A DNA stretch of 64,000 bases from Mycobacteroides sp. CBMA 271 (GTDB taxonomy: Bacteria; Actinomycetota; Actinomycetes; Mycobacteriales; Mycobacteriaceae). Both the position numbers and the translations under genes were made by a program. The stretch lies in assembly GCF_009729205.1 (NCBI RefSeq), contig NZ_VTHB01000008.1:1-64000 (forward strand), in the 5' to 3' direction. Positions within the stretch are counted from its first letter, which is position 1; each line of letters begins with the position of its first letter. The notes under the pieces were generated by a model that saw only the letters and a program-made list of their open reading frames with translations, was not told the DNA's origin and searched no databases. Shown here piece by piece: positions 27,444 through 35,287 of the stretch.

Positions 27444-27590
27444 GGGCTCATCCTGCCGGAGTTTCGCGATACTGCCCACCGCGCATTCACAGTTCTCCCG
27501 GTGTTCGGTACCAGGTGGCGCACAGCCATGGTGCTTACGCTCGTCGCCGGATAGCTGAGCTCGGCCACCCATTCCACGTAAGGCGGGTTC

Positions 27591-28226
27591 GTGCGCAAAA
27601 TCACTTCTGTTGTTGCCCTTGTTATTTCGCTTTCCTGTGTGCGTGTCGCGGTGGCTGCGGCAGATCCGCTACCGGTCGCTGACGTGACCCAATCCGCGGT
27701 TACCGACGACGGCTGGCACCTGAGTGCCTCATTGACGCGGATGACGGTCAATTCGGTGCCAAACATGGCAGCGACCGCGTTCACCCGCGAGGGCTTCGTC
27801 TCCGGCAAGGCTGCCGCCAGCATTGATGCCAACGGCACCATCGCGGTCAACTCGGGCACCCTCGTCATGGGTCTGCAGCTCGGCTGCCAGATCGACCTCA
27901 GCGAGGGCGGAAGTGTGCAGGTCGGCGCCGATGCGGGCGTCAATCCCGGCTTCTCCGGGGGCACCAACGTCCTCGCGATGATCGGCCCATACGCGGAGGT
28001 GAACGGGGATATCTCGGTCAATCTGTTACCCGGGACGATCAAGAACATCGTGCTGGGCAAGAAGGCGCTCAAAGGACGTACAGGTGAAATCGTGGTTCAC
28101 GACGCACATGTCAAAGTGGACGCCTGCGGCGGACCGGTCTCCATCCGGTTCTTCACCACGGCGATGATCGATACCGACAAGTCCGATGACAGCGTGAACG
28201 TGTACGGGGACATTCTCTCGCTATGA
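27591..28226 (+). CDS. MspA-family secreted or porin-like protein
   Basis: The 211-residue protein has a signal peptide (ITSVVALVISLSCVRVAVAA), then DDGWHLSASLTRMTVN, LQLGCQIDL, a Gly-rich central part and the closing VNVYGDILSL. The order and the two cysteines (LGCQ and ACGG) match the protein at 22656-23369, so both belong to the same MspA-like subgroup. Channel function is possible but unproved. It starts at a GTG, and its stop overlaps the next gene (ATGA). Confidence 0.78.
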   Translation: MRKITSVVALVISLSCVRVAVAAADPLPVADVTQSAVTDDGWHLSASLTRMTVNSVPNMAATAFTREGFVSGKAAASIDANGTIAVNSGTLVMGLQLGCQIDLSEGGSVQVGADAGVNPGFSGGTNVLAMIGPYAEVNGDISVNLLPGTIKNIVLGKKALKGRTGEIVVHDAHVKVDACGGPVSIRFFTTAMIDTDKSDDSVNVYGDILSL

Positions 28227-28633
28227 GCACTCCCCGGAAACGCCACGTACTCGCGCGGTGCATCACCGCGGCGGTCGTGTCGACGATCGTGGGCACGTCG
28301 CACGCGCCCGTCGCACGCGCCGACAACTGCAGCCCGGGTGATTTCGGTGCGTCGGCGGGATGTGCGCCTCCGGCAGCCGCCGGAGGCGATAGGGCCGAAA
28401 GTTGGCCGCCGACAAGCGTGGATTGGCCCCCCGACGGAGATTCGGAAACGGACTCGGCAATATCGGGTCCGCACGGCACCGCGTCGGCCCCCATTGTGGC
28501 GCCAGACGGTGCAGCGCCTGTCACCCACCCACCGTCGACCGCCGCCGAGCCAACGACATCACCGCCACCCATCGTTCTCGCGGGTTCGGCTCCGACCACG
28601 CCGACGACGGCGATAGTCACGCCGGGCGCTTAG
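28223..28633 (+). CDS. Small secreted proline/threonine-rich protein
   Basis: The 136-residue protein has a signal peptide (ITAAVVSTIVGTSHAPVARA) cleaving near residue 33, two cysteines shortly after, then a low-complexity Pro/Ser/Thr/Ala tail to the end. It starts at the ATGA overlap with the MspA-like gene, so the two products are co-translated. It may be a surface-exposed or wall-spanning partner. No known domain is recognised. It ends inside the convergent VOC gene with a 4-bp overlap. Confidence 0.7.
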   Translation: MSTPRKRHVLARCITAAVVSTIVGTSHAPVARADNCSPGDFGASAGCAPPAAAGGDRAESWPPTSVDWPPDGDSETDSAISGPHGTASAPIVAPDGAAPVTHPPSTAAEPTTSPPPIVLAGSAPTTPTTAIVTPGA

Positions 28634-29010
28634 GCGGGCGCAGCCCCGTGAAACACGGCCTCGACGTTGTTGCCGTCAGGGTCGCGCACGAATGCACCGT
28701 AATACCCGGGGTGATACTCCGGCCACAGCCGCGGCGCGTGCAGCACCTCGGCGCCCTCACCGGTGGCCGTCGCGAAGAATTCGTCGACCTTCTGGGCACT
28801 GGCGGCCGAAAAAGCAACGTGGACTTCCCGATTGGAACCCATATCGCTGCCATCACCGCCGATCCAGAAATCGGGCTTGCCCTCGGCGCCGTACCCGATG
28901 GCGACACCGAAATCCATCTGCCGGGAGAACCCGAGAACCCCGAGCACCTTGTCGTAGAACGCGGCCGCGGCCGGCAGATCCGCACAGTTGATACCGAAGT
29001 GATCAATCAT
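28630..29010 (-). CDS. VOC (glyoxalase/bleomycin-resistance) family protein
   Basis: The 126-residue protein has two beta-alpha-beta-beta-beta modules of the vicinal-oxygen-chelate fold: MIDHFGINCADLPAAAAFY opens the first, and the C-terminal AFVRDPDGNNVEAVFHG is the typical last strand with a metal-binding Glu. His4 and the late Glu could bind a divalent metal. Substrates of this family vary (glyoxal adducts, dioxygenase substrates, drugs) and none can be assigned. It is followed 15 bp away by a HAD gene on the same strand, possibly co-transcribed. Confidence 0.9.
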   Translation of the reverse strand: MIDHFGINCADLPAAAAFYDKVLGVLGFSRQMDFGVAIGYGAEGKPDFWIGGDGSDMGSNREVHVAFSAASAQKVDEFFATATGEGAEVLHAPRLWPEYHPGYYGAFVRDPDGNNVEAVFHGAAPA

Positions 29011-29025
29011 GCTGCCGATTCTGGT

Positions 29026-29832
29026 CTATGGGCCCGACAATTTCGACAGAAGGGAAGGCAGATCGGCCACGGAATCCACCACGTATGCCGGTTGCATCGC
29101 GTACTGGTCGGCCGCCCACCTGTCGAGGGTGTCCTGGCGGAACTTGCCGGTCCGCACCAGCACACCGGTCATCCCCACTACCTGTGCAGCCAGCACGTCG
29201 ACGTGCAGGTCGTCTCCCACCATCACGACTTGATCCGGCTCGCAGCCCATCCGCTCGGCGGCCAGCTGAAATCCCGCCGGGGCGGGTTTACCGACCGCCA
29301 CGGCCTTGTGTCCCGACACCTGCTCCATGCCCGCCAGGTACACACCGGTATCGACCCGCAATCCCTCGCGGGTGCTCCACACCGCGTTGCGGTGCATCGC
29401 CACTACCGAAATTCCCTGGGCCATCAGGTCGTACACCCGGCTCAGCGCGACGTGGTCGAACTGCGGACCCGCCCCACCCAAAATGATCACGTCGGGATCA
29501 TCGGAGAGGGATTCGACGAAATCGACTCCCGGCATATCCGCGGTGATATCGCCGTCGTTGAGCAGGTAACACCGAGCGCCGGGGTGGTGCGTGATCACAT
29601 GATCTGCGGTCAGCATGGCGGCGGTGATCACCTCATCGGCGGGCACCGAGAGCCCGGCGGCACTGAGCAACTCCGCGATCTGCACTCGGGTCCGCGAGGT
29701 GGTGTTGGTAAGGAAGCAACGACGAATATCTTCGTCGTGCAGCGCCTTGAGGGCCTGTGCGGCGCCGTCGATCGGCTCCCACGAGGTCACCAGGACCCCG
29801 TCGATATCGAAGAGCACTCCGCCGACCGTCAT
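29026..29832 (-). CDS. HAD-family hydrolase (HDHD2/NagD-like)
   Basis: The 268-residue protein has HAD motif I as FDIDGVL (Asp9 nucleophile, Asp11), motif II in CFLTNTTSR, motif III as VGKPAPAGF (Lys), and motif IV as VGDDLHVDVLAA. The cap between motifs II and III is of the C2 type typical of NagD/PGP and HDHD2-like sugar- or nucleotide-phosphate phosphatases. The precise substrate is unknown. It lies upstream of the VOC gene, with a 15-bp gap, and is divergent from moeA. Confidence 0.9.
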   Translation of the reverse strand: MTVGGVLFDIDGVLVTSWEPIDGAAQALKALHDEDIRRCFLTNTTSRTRVQIAELLSAAGLSVPADEVITAAMLTADHVITHHPGARCYLLNDGDITADMPGVDFVESLSDDPDVIILGGAGPQFDHVALSRVYDLMAQGISVVAMHRNAVWSTREGLRVDTGVYLAGMEQVSGHKAVAVGKPAPAGFQLAAERMGCEPDQVVMVGDDLHVDVLAAQVVGMTGVLVRTGKFRQDTLDRWAADQYAMQPAYVVDSVADLPSLLSKLSGP

Positions 29833-29925
29833 CAGGCTATTTTCCCGGCATACCGCCGGACGCGCACGCCGAGGGCAGGTCGTCGCTCAAAGACGGACAA
29901 CTAGGCACATGGATAGAGTTGGCCG

Positions 29926-31119
29926 ATGCGTTCCGTCGCAGAGCATCAACAGGTCGTTGCCGAGCTGATAAAGGCTCCCGCACCCGTACGGATACCGGTC
30001 GGCGCGGCCGAACGTCTGGTCCTGGCCACCGACGTCGTCGCGCCGCTGAATCTGCCGGTGTTCGACAACTCCGCGATGGACGGTTACGCCGTCGTCCATA
30101 CCGATCTGGCCGGGGCAAGCCCCGCGCACCCGGTGACGCTGCCGGTCACCGAGGACATCCCCGCCGGGCGCACCGATGAGCTGACGCTCAAGCCCGGCAC
30201 CGCGCATCGGATCATGACGGGCGCCCCCGTTCCCGCGGGTGCCACCGCGGTAGTACCCGTTGAGGCCACCGACGGCGGCACCGAAACCGTGACCATCACC
30301 GAAGAACCTCGTGCCGGACGACACATCCGGTGCGCAGGCGAGGACGTGCAGGCCGGCGTCACGGTGCTGGCCGCGGGCACCCGCCTCAAGGCTCCGGCCC
30401 TGGGGCTTGCCGCGGCACTGGGCCTGGAGGAGCTCACCGTGCATCCGCGTCTGCGGGTCGTCATCGCCTCGACCGGCAGCGAGCTGGTTCCCCCTGGCAC
30501 CGACCTCAAACCGGGACAGATCTACGAATCCAACGCGATCATGCTGGCCGCCGCCGTCCAGGAAGCCGGGGCCGACGCCGTCGTGGCGCCGACCGTCGCC
30601 GACGATGTCGAGCAATTCCTGTCCGTGCTGGACGAATTCGGTGCGCAGGCCGATCTGGTGATCACCACCGGCGGGGTGAGCGCCGGGGCGTACGAAGTGG
30701 TCAAGGATGCGCTCACTGACGCCGGTGTGCAGTTCGTCTCGGTGGCCATGCAACCCGGTAAGCCGCAGGGGGCGGGTCAGGTCAACGGCGTACCGGTGCT
30801 CACCCTCCCAGGTAACCCCGTCAGCGCGCTGGTCTCGTTCGAGGTATTCATTCGCGAGCCGTTAAGAGCGGCAATGGGTTTGAATCCGGCCAGGGAACGT
30901 CACGAGGCCGTGCTTACCGAAGGGATCTCCACCCCTGCCGGTAAGCGGCAGTTCCGGCGGGGGTGCTGGGACGCCGACAAGGGCACGGTGACCGTCGTCG
31001 GACCGCCCGCGTCCCATCATCTGCGCTGGCTGGCGGCGTCGAACTGCCTGCTGGACATCCCCGAGGAGGTCACCGAACTCGCCGCGGGAACGACCGTCAG
31101 CGTGTGGAATCTGACCTGA
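29926..31119 (+). CDS. moeA: Molybdopterin molybdenumtransferase MoeA
   Basis: The 397-residue protein matches MoeA from end to end: DNSAMDGYAV near residue 47, MTGAPVPAGATAVVPVE near 100, GQIYESNAIM near 200, TTGGVSAG near 245 and LPGNPVSALVSFEVF near 300. It inserts molybdate into adenylylated molybdopterin, completing the molybdenum cofactor. The position before psd-pssA-AAA ATPase equals moeA2 (Rv0438c) of M. tuberculosis. The start ATG at 29926 is at the family position. Its stop overlaps the next small ORF (TGATG). Confidence 0.96.
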   Translation: MRSVAEHQQVVAELIKAPAPVRIPVGAAERLVLATDVVAPLNLPVFDNSAMDGYAVVHTDLAGASPAHPVTLPVTEDIPAGRTDELTLKPGTAHRIMTGAPVPAGATAVVPVEATDGGTETVTITEEPRAGRHIRCAGEDVQAGVTVLAAGTRLKAPALGLAAALGLEELTVHPRLRVVIASTGSELVPPGTDLKPGQIYESNAIMLAAAVQEAGADAVVAPTVADDVEQFLSVLDEFGAQADLVITTGGVSAGAYEVVKDALTDAGVQFVSVAMQPGKPQGAGQVNGVPVLTLPGNPVSALVSFEVFIREPLRAAMGLNPARERHEAVLTEGISTPAGKRQFRRGCWDADKGTVTVVGPPASHHLRWLAASNCLLDIPEEVTELAAGTTVSVWNLT

Positions 31120-31313
31120 TGACCGACGAAACCAGGGCCCGGATCATCGATGACGCCGGCCGCTACGGGCTCGCCGCCGCCAATCCCGGGGTCAATAGCG
31201 ACATCTTGTCTCCGGGGAAGCTTGTGGACGTATCTAGCGGGAATGCCGCGGTCAATGGCATCCCGGTCACCGTGTCTGCTGCAGTGTCCCCGGTCGGCCC
31301 ACTGCATCACTAG
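31119..31313 (+). CDS. Small coupled ORF between moeA and psd
   Basis: This 64-residue product starts at the TGATG overlap with moeA and ends 9 bp before psd. Its base composition and phase look like coding sequence, and the tight spacing fits an operon. It has no signal peptide or membrane helix; the second half is rich in glycine, valine and serine. No family is recognised. It could instead be a read-through leader of psd without function. Confidence 0.5.
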   Translation: MTDETRARIIDDAGRYGLAAANPGVNSDILSPGKLVDVSSGNAAVNGIPVTVSAAVSPVGPLHH

Positions 31314-31322
31314 GATGGTCCG

Positions 31323-32048
31323 GTGGCAAGACGCCCTCGAACCCCAGGCTCCGAATCAGGAGTTCCGCATATCGTCGAACTCTTTCGCTCGACCGTCCCC
31401 CCGATCCATCCGGCAGGTCTTCCGTTCATCGCCGGCGGGTTGGGACTGGCCGGTGTTGGATTCAAGAACCGCTGGATTCGCGGAACCGGCCTGGCGCTCG
31501 CGGGCGCGTGTGCCGCGTTCTTCCGGCATCCGGCACGCATCCCACCCAACCGCGCCGACGTGGTGGTCGCCGCCGCCGACGGCCAGATCTGCCTCGTCGA
31601 CCGCGCGGTGCCGCCGCCTGAGCTCGGACTGCCCGCCGAACCGCTCCCCCGCATCAGCGTCTTCCTGTCGGTGTTCGACGTGCACGTGCAGCGTGTCCCG
31701 GTCGCCGGCACGGCGACCGCCGTCATCCACCGCAGCGGCCAGTTCCTGTCCGCCGATCGCGCCGAGGCGAGCGTCGCCAATGAGCGCAATAGCGTGCAGA
31801 TCCGCACCCGCACCGGGCACGATGTGGTGGTGGTGCAGATCGCGGGGCTCATCGCACGTCGCATCATCTGCCATGCCAAGGTGGGTGATCAGCTGTCGAT
31901 CGGCGATACCTACGGGCTGATCCGATTCGGTTCCCGCGTCGACACGTACCTGCCCGAGGGCTCGAAAATTCTTGTCCAGAAGGGACAACGGACCATCGGC
32001 GCCGAGACGGTGCTCGCCGAGCTGCCCGCCTCGACGGTTGTCGCGTAA
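31323..32048 (+). CDS. psd: Phosphatidylserine decarboxylase proenzyme
   Basis: The 241-residue protein is of the short (type II, membrane-linked) Psd kind. FLSVFDVHVQRVP at 114-126 holds active-site His/Asp residues, and RFGSR has the Gly203-Ser204 cut that makes the pyruvoyl cofactor on the alpha chain. It turns phosphatidylserine into phosphatidylethanolamine on the inner membrane. Two hydrophobic stretches lie at residues 33-48 and 53-66. The GTG start follows AGGATGG. pssA, which makes its substrate, follows 42 bp later. Confidence 0.95.
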   Translation: MARRPRTPGSESGVPHIVELFRSTVPPIHPAGLPFIAGGLGLAGVGFKNRWIRGTGLALAGACAAFFRHPARIPPNRADVVVAAADGQICLVDRAVPPPELGLPAEPLPRISVFLSVFDVHVQRVPVAGTATAVIHRSGQFLSADRAEASVANERNSVQIRTRTGHDVVVVQIAGLIARRIICHAKVGDQLSIGDTYGLIRFGSRVDTYLPEGSKILVQKGQRTIGAETVLAELPASTVVA

Positions 32049-32050
32049 GC

Positions 32051-32102
32051 GGTTCATCCATGACACGGTCTTCGCCCAAAAGGCTCATCCATGACACGAT
32101 CT
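32051..32102 (+). repeat. Tandem 21-bp direct repeat at the pssA start
   Basis: Copies at 32051-32071 and 32082-32102 differ at two positions and have a 31-bp period. Each contains CATCCATGACACG. The second holds the pssA start codon; the first holds an ATG whose frame stops after 14 codons, within the second copy. Confidence 0.8.
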
Positions 32103-32981
32103 GACGCCTCTAGGCCCCCCGTCCACATCCGGATCCTGCCGAGTGTGATGACGGTGCTGGCGATCTGTGGTGGCCTCTCGTCGATCAAGTTCGCATTCGA
32201 CGGAAAGCCATATATCTCGCTGACGTTGATCGCCGCGGCGGCGATCCTCGATGGGCTGGACGGCAGGATCGCCCGACTGTTGGACGCGACGTCCCGGATG
32301 GGCGCGGAGATCGACTCGCTGGCCGACGCGGTGAACTTCGGTGTCGCCCCCGCGGTGGTCCTGTACATCTCCATGCTGTCGGAAACCCCTACGGCATGGG
32401 TCTTTTCGCTGCTCTACGCGGTATGCATCGTGCTGCGACTGGCCCGTTTCAACACCCTGCTCGACGACGATTCCCAGCCCGCCTTCACCAAGGAGTACTT
32501 CGTCGGCGTGCCCTCCCCGGCAGGGGCGTTGATGGTGCTGGCGCCGTTGGCCGTACATCTGCAATTCCCCGACGAGGAGTGGCCCACCAATGTGTGGGGC
32601 GTCTGCGCGTGGATGGTGTTCGTGTCGGTCCTCATCGTCAGTCAGATCCCCACCGCCGCTATGAAATCCATCTCGGTGCCGCCCCGCATGGTGGTACTGC
32701 TGCTTGCGCTGGTGACGGTGGCCGCGGCCTTGCTGCTGCAGTATCCGTATGTGCTGCTGCTGGTTCTGATTGTCGTGTATCTGGCGCATATCCCCTTCGC
32801 CTGGCGCAGCCAGCGGTGGGTTGCCGCGCGGCCAGAGTCCTGGGACGCCAAACCCAAGGAGCGCCGGGACCTTCGCCGCGATCAGCGGCGGGACCAGCGA
32901 CGCGCCTTCCGGCAGGCCGCGCTGCCGAAACGGCGCACGGCCGAACGCATGGGGCTGCGACGCCCCGGCAGACCTCGCTAG
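32091..32981 (+). CDS. pssA: CDP-diacylglycerol-serine O-phosphatidyltransferase
   Basis: The 296-residue integral membrane protein has the CDP-alcohol phosphotransferase signature DGLDGRIARLLDATSRMGAE with the later aspartates of IDSLAD (residues about 56-82), and about six to eight hydrophobic segments. It makes phosphatidylserine from CDP-diacylglycerol and serine, feeding Psd. The C-terminal 50 residues are strongly basic (RRDLRRDQRRDQRRAFRQ), as in mycobacterial PssA. The ATG at 32091 lies in the second copy of a direct repeat. The next gene begins 6 bp after the stop. Confidence 0.95.
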   Translation: MTRSDASRPPVHIRILPSVMTVLAICGGLSSIKFAFDGKPYISLTLIAAAAILDGLDGRIARLLDATSRMGAEIDSLADAVNFGVAPAVVLYISMLSETPTAWVFSLLYAVCIVLRLARFNTLLDDDSQPAFTKEYFVGVPSPAGALMVLAPLAVHLQFPDEEWPTNVWGVCAWMVFVSVLIVSQIPTAAMKSISVPPRMVVLLLALVTVAAALLLQYPYVLLLVLIVVYLAHIPFAWRSQRWVAARPESWDAKPKERRDLRRDQRRDQRRAFRQAALPKRRTAERMGLRRPGRPR

Positions 32982-32987
32982 GTTCGC

Positions 32988-35153
32988 ATGAGCTCGCTCA
33001 CGCTCACTGCCCGGCTGAACACATCCGCCGTCGACTCGCGGCGCGGTGTCGTCCGGTTGCATCCGGAAGCGATTGCCGCCTTGGGCATCCGGGAATGGGA
33101 TGCGATATCTCTGACCGGTTCGCGAACGACTGCGGCGGTCGTCGGAGTCGCGCCGCGCTCGGTGCCGACCGGCACTGCCCTGCTCGACGACGTCACCTTG
33201 TCGAATGCCGGACTGCGTGAGGATGCGTCGGTCATCATCGCACCGGTGACGGTGCACGGGGCGCGGTCCATCACCGTGAGCGGATCTTCCCTCGCTAGGC
33301 AGTCCGTTTCGTCCGCGACGCTTCGGCTTGCCCTGCTGGGCAAGGTGATGACGATCGGCGACACCGTGTCGCTGCTGCCGCGAGATCTGGGGCCGGGTAC
33401 ATCGACATCGGAAGCGACGAGTGCGCTCGCCCGCTCGGTGGGTATCACCTGGACCTCGGAGCTGCTGACCGTGACCGCGGTCGATCCGGCCGGTCCGGTC
33501 AGCGTGCAGCCCAATTCGTTGGTGAGCTGGCAGGGTGCGACCCCCTCTCCGCAGACGGCGACCCCGGTGGCCGAGGCGGCCCCACCCCCGGAACCCCCCG
33601 CTGCGGTGTCCGTCGAGGACCTCAAAGGCTCCCAGGCCCAGGCCGCGCGCCTCACCGAGTGGCTCAAACTGGCCCTCGACGAGCCCAACCTGCTGAAAAC
33701 ACTTGGTGCCCAGCCCAATCTGGGCGTGCTAATTTCCGGGCCGGGCGGTGTCGGCAAGGCGACGCTGGCGCGTGCGGTGTGCGCACCGCGCACAGTGGTC
33801 GAGCTGGACGGGCCGGAGGTGGGCGCCACCACCGCAGATGGACGCCTGAACGCGATCCGCGGCGCGGTGAGCCGCGTCCGCCAATCGGGCGGAGTGCTGC
33901 TCATCTCCGATGTCGACGTACTGCTGCCGGCCGCGGCCGAACCCGTGGCGACGCTCATTCTCGCCGAGTTACGTTCCGCGGTAGCCACTTCCGGGGTGGC
34001 ATTCATCGCGACCACTGCACACCCCGACGCGATCGACGTGCGATTGCGCGCCCCCGAGCTGTGTGATCGCGAGCTGGGCCTGAGCCTGCCAGACGCGGCC
34101 ACCCGCAAGGCGCTGCTGGAGGTTCTGCTAGCCAAGGTGCCCTCACAAGACTTGCAGCTCGATGAGATCGCATCACGCACACCGGGTTTCGTGGTGGCCG
34201 ATCTGGCTGCGCTGGTACGCGAATCCGCACTGCGGGCCGCCGCACGCGCCAGCGAGAAGGCCACCGCACCAACGCTGAGCCAGGAGGATCTGGTCGGCGC
34301 ACTATCCGTGATCCGGCCGTTGTCCCGGTCCAGTACCGAAGAGGTGGCCATCGGGTCGATCACCCTCGATGACGTCGGCGACATGGTGTCCACCAAACAG
34401 GCGCTGACAGAAGCAGTTCTGTGGCCATTGCAGCATCCCGACACCTTCGCGCGGCTGGGCGTCGACCCGCCCCGCGGGGTGCTGCTGTACGGACCGCCGG
34501 GCTGCGGGAAGACATTTGTCGTGCGCGCGCTGGCCAGTTCGGGTCGGCTGTCGGTGCATGCCGTCAAGGGCGCCGAGCTGATGGACAAATGGGTGGGTGC
34601 CTCCGAACAGGCCGTGCGCGACCTTTTCCGGCGGGCCCGCGATTCGGCACCCTCGCTGGTGTTCCTCGACGAGGTGGACGCGCTAGCCCCGCGACGCGGG
34701 CAGAGCTTCGACTCGGGTGTCACCGACAGAGTCGTGGCCGCCCTGCTCACCGAGCTGGATGGGGTGGAGCCGCTGCGCGATGTGGTGGTGCTCGGCGCCA
34801 CCAACCGGCCCGAGCTCATCGATCCGGCCCTGCTGCGTCCCGGCCGGATGGAACGGCTGGTGTTCGTCGAGCCTCCGGATGCGCAAGCCCGCAAGGAGAT
34901 TCTGAAGACGGCCGCGAGGTCAGTGCCGCTGGACGCCGATGTGAATCTGGATGCCCTCGCCGTCGAGCTCGAAGGCTTCTCGGCCGCGGACTGCGCGGCG
35001 TTGTTGCGCGAGGCCGCGATGGCGGCGATGCGTCGATCGATCGATGCCGCCGACGTGACCGTCGCCGATGTCGAAACCGCGCGTGCCACGGTGCGCCCAT
35101 CGTTGGATCCGGTGCAGGTGGCATCGCTGCGTGCGTTCGCCGACAACCGTTAG
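32988..35153 (+). CDS. Cdc48/VCP-like AAA+ ATPase (Rv0435c-like)
   Basis: The 721-residue protein has an N-domain of double-psi barrel type (about 1-180), a Pro-rich linker (183-205) and two AAA modules. D1 has a P-loop GPGGVGKATLA with Ala in place of the usual Thr/Ser and a Walker B LLISDVDVLL without the catalytic Glu, so it is probably not a strong ATPase. D2 is intact: GPPGCGKTF, LVFLDEVDAL and TNRPELIDPALLRPGR. A hexameric unfoldase or remodelling role is expected. The link to psd/pssA is conserved in mycobacteria, but its meaning is unknown. Confidence 0.93.
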   Translation: MSSLTLTARLNTSAVDSRRGVVRLHPEAIAALGIREWDAISLTGSRTTAAVVGVAPRSVPTGTALLDDVTLSNAGLREDASVIIAPVTVHGARSITVSGSSLARQSVSSATLRLALLGKVMTIGDTVSLLPRDLGPGTSTSEATSALARSVGITWTSELLTVTAVDPAGPVSVQPNSLVSWQGATPSPQTATPVAEAAPPPEPPAAVSVEDLKGSQAQAARLTEWLKLALDEPNLLKTLGAQPNLGVLISGPGGVGKATLARAVCAPRTVVELDGPEVGATTADGRLNAIRGAVSRVRQSGGVLLISDVDVLLPAAAEPVATLILAELRSAVATSGVAFIATTAHPDAIDVRLRAPELCDRELGLSLPDAATRKALLEVLLAKVPSQDLQLDEIASRTPGFVVADLAALVRESALRAAARASEKATAPTLSQEDLVGALSVIRPLSRSSTEEVAIGSITLDDVGDMVSTKQALTEAVLWPLQHPDTFARLGVDPPRGVLLYGPPGCGKTFVVRALASSGRLSVHAVKGAELMDKWVGASEQAVRDLFRRARDSAPSLVFLDEVDALAPRRGQSFDSGVTDRVVAALLTELDGVEPLRDVVVLGATNRPELIDPALLRPGRMERLVFVEPPDAQARKEILKTAARSVPLDADVNLDALAVELEGFSAADCAALLREAAMAAMRRSIDAADVTVADVETARATVRPSLDPVQVASLRAFADNR

Positions 35154-35287
35154 TCAGCGCCTCTTCCCCTGACGCCGAGTACGTCTGTATTTGCTGCGCG
35201 AGAGCGCCCGCCACCCAACCGACGCGAAATACCCCCGCCCCGTAAACTAGACACGACGACACCCCGCCCAACAACCGATAGACGGGA

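Noticed and set aside
32978..35146. Open frame of 722 codons on the minus strand
   Set aside because: It mirrors the AAA+ ATPase gene and is rich in Ser, Ala and Arg, as expected for an antisense shadow.
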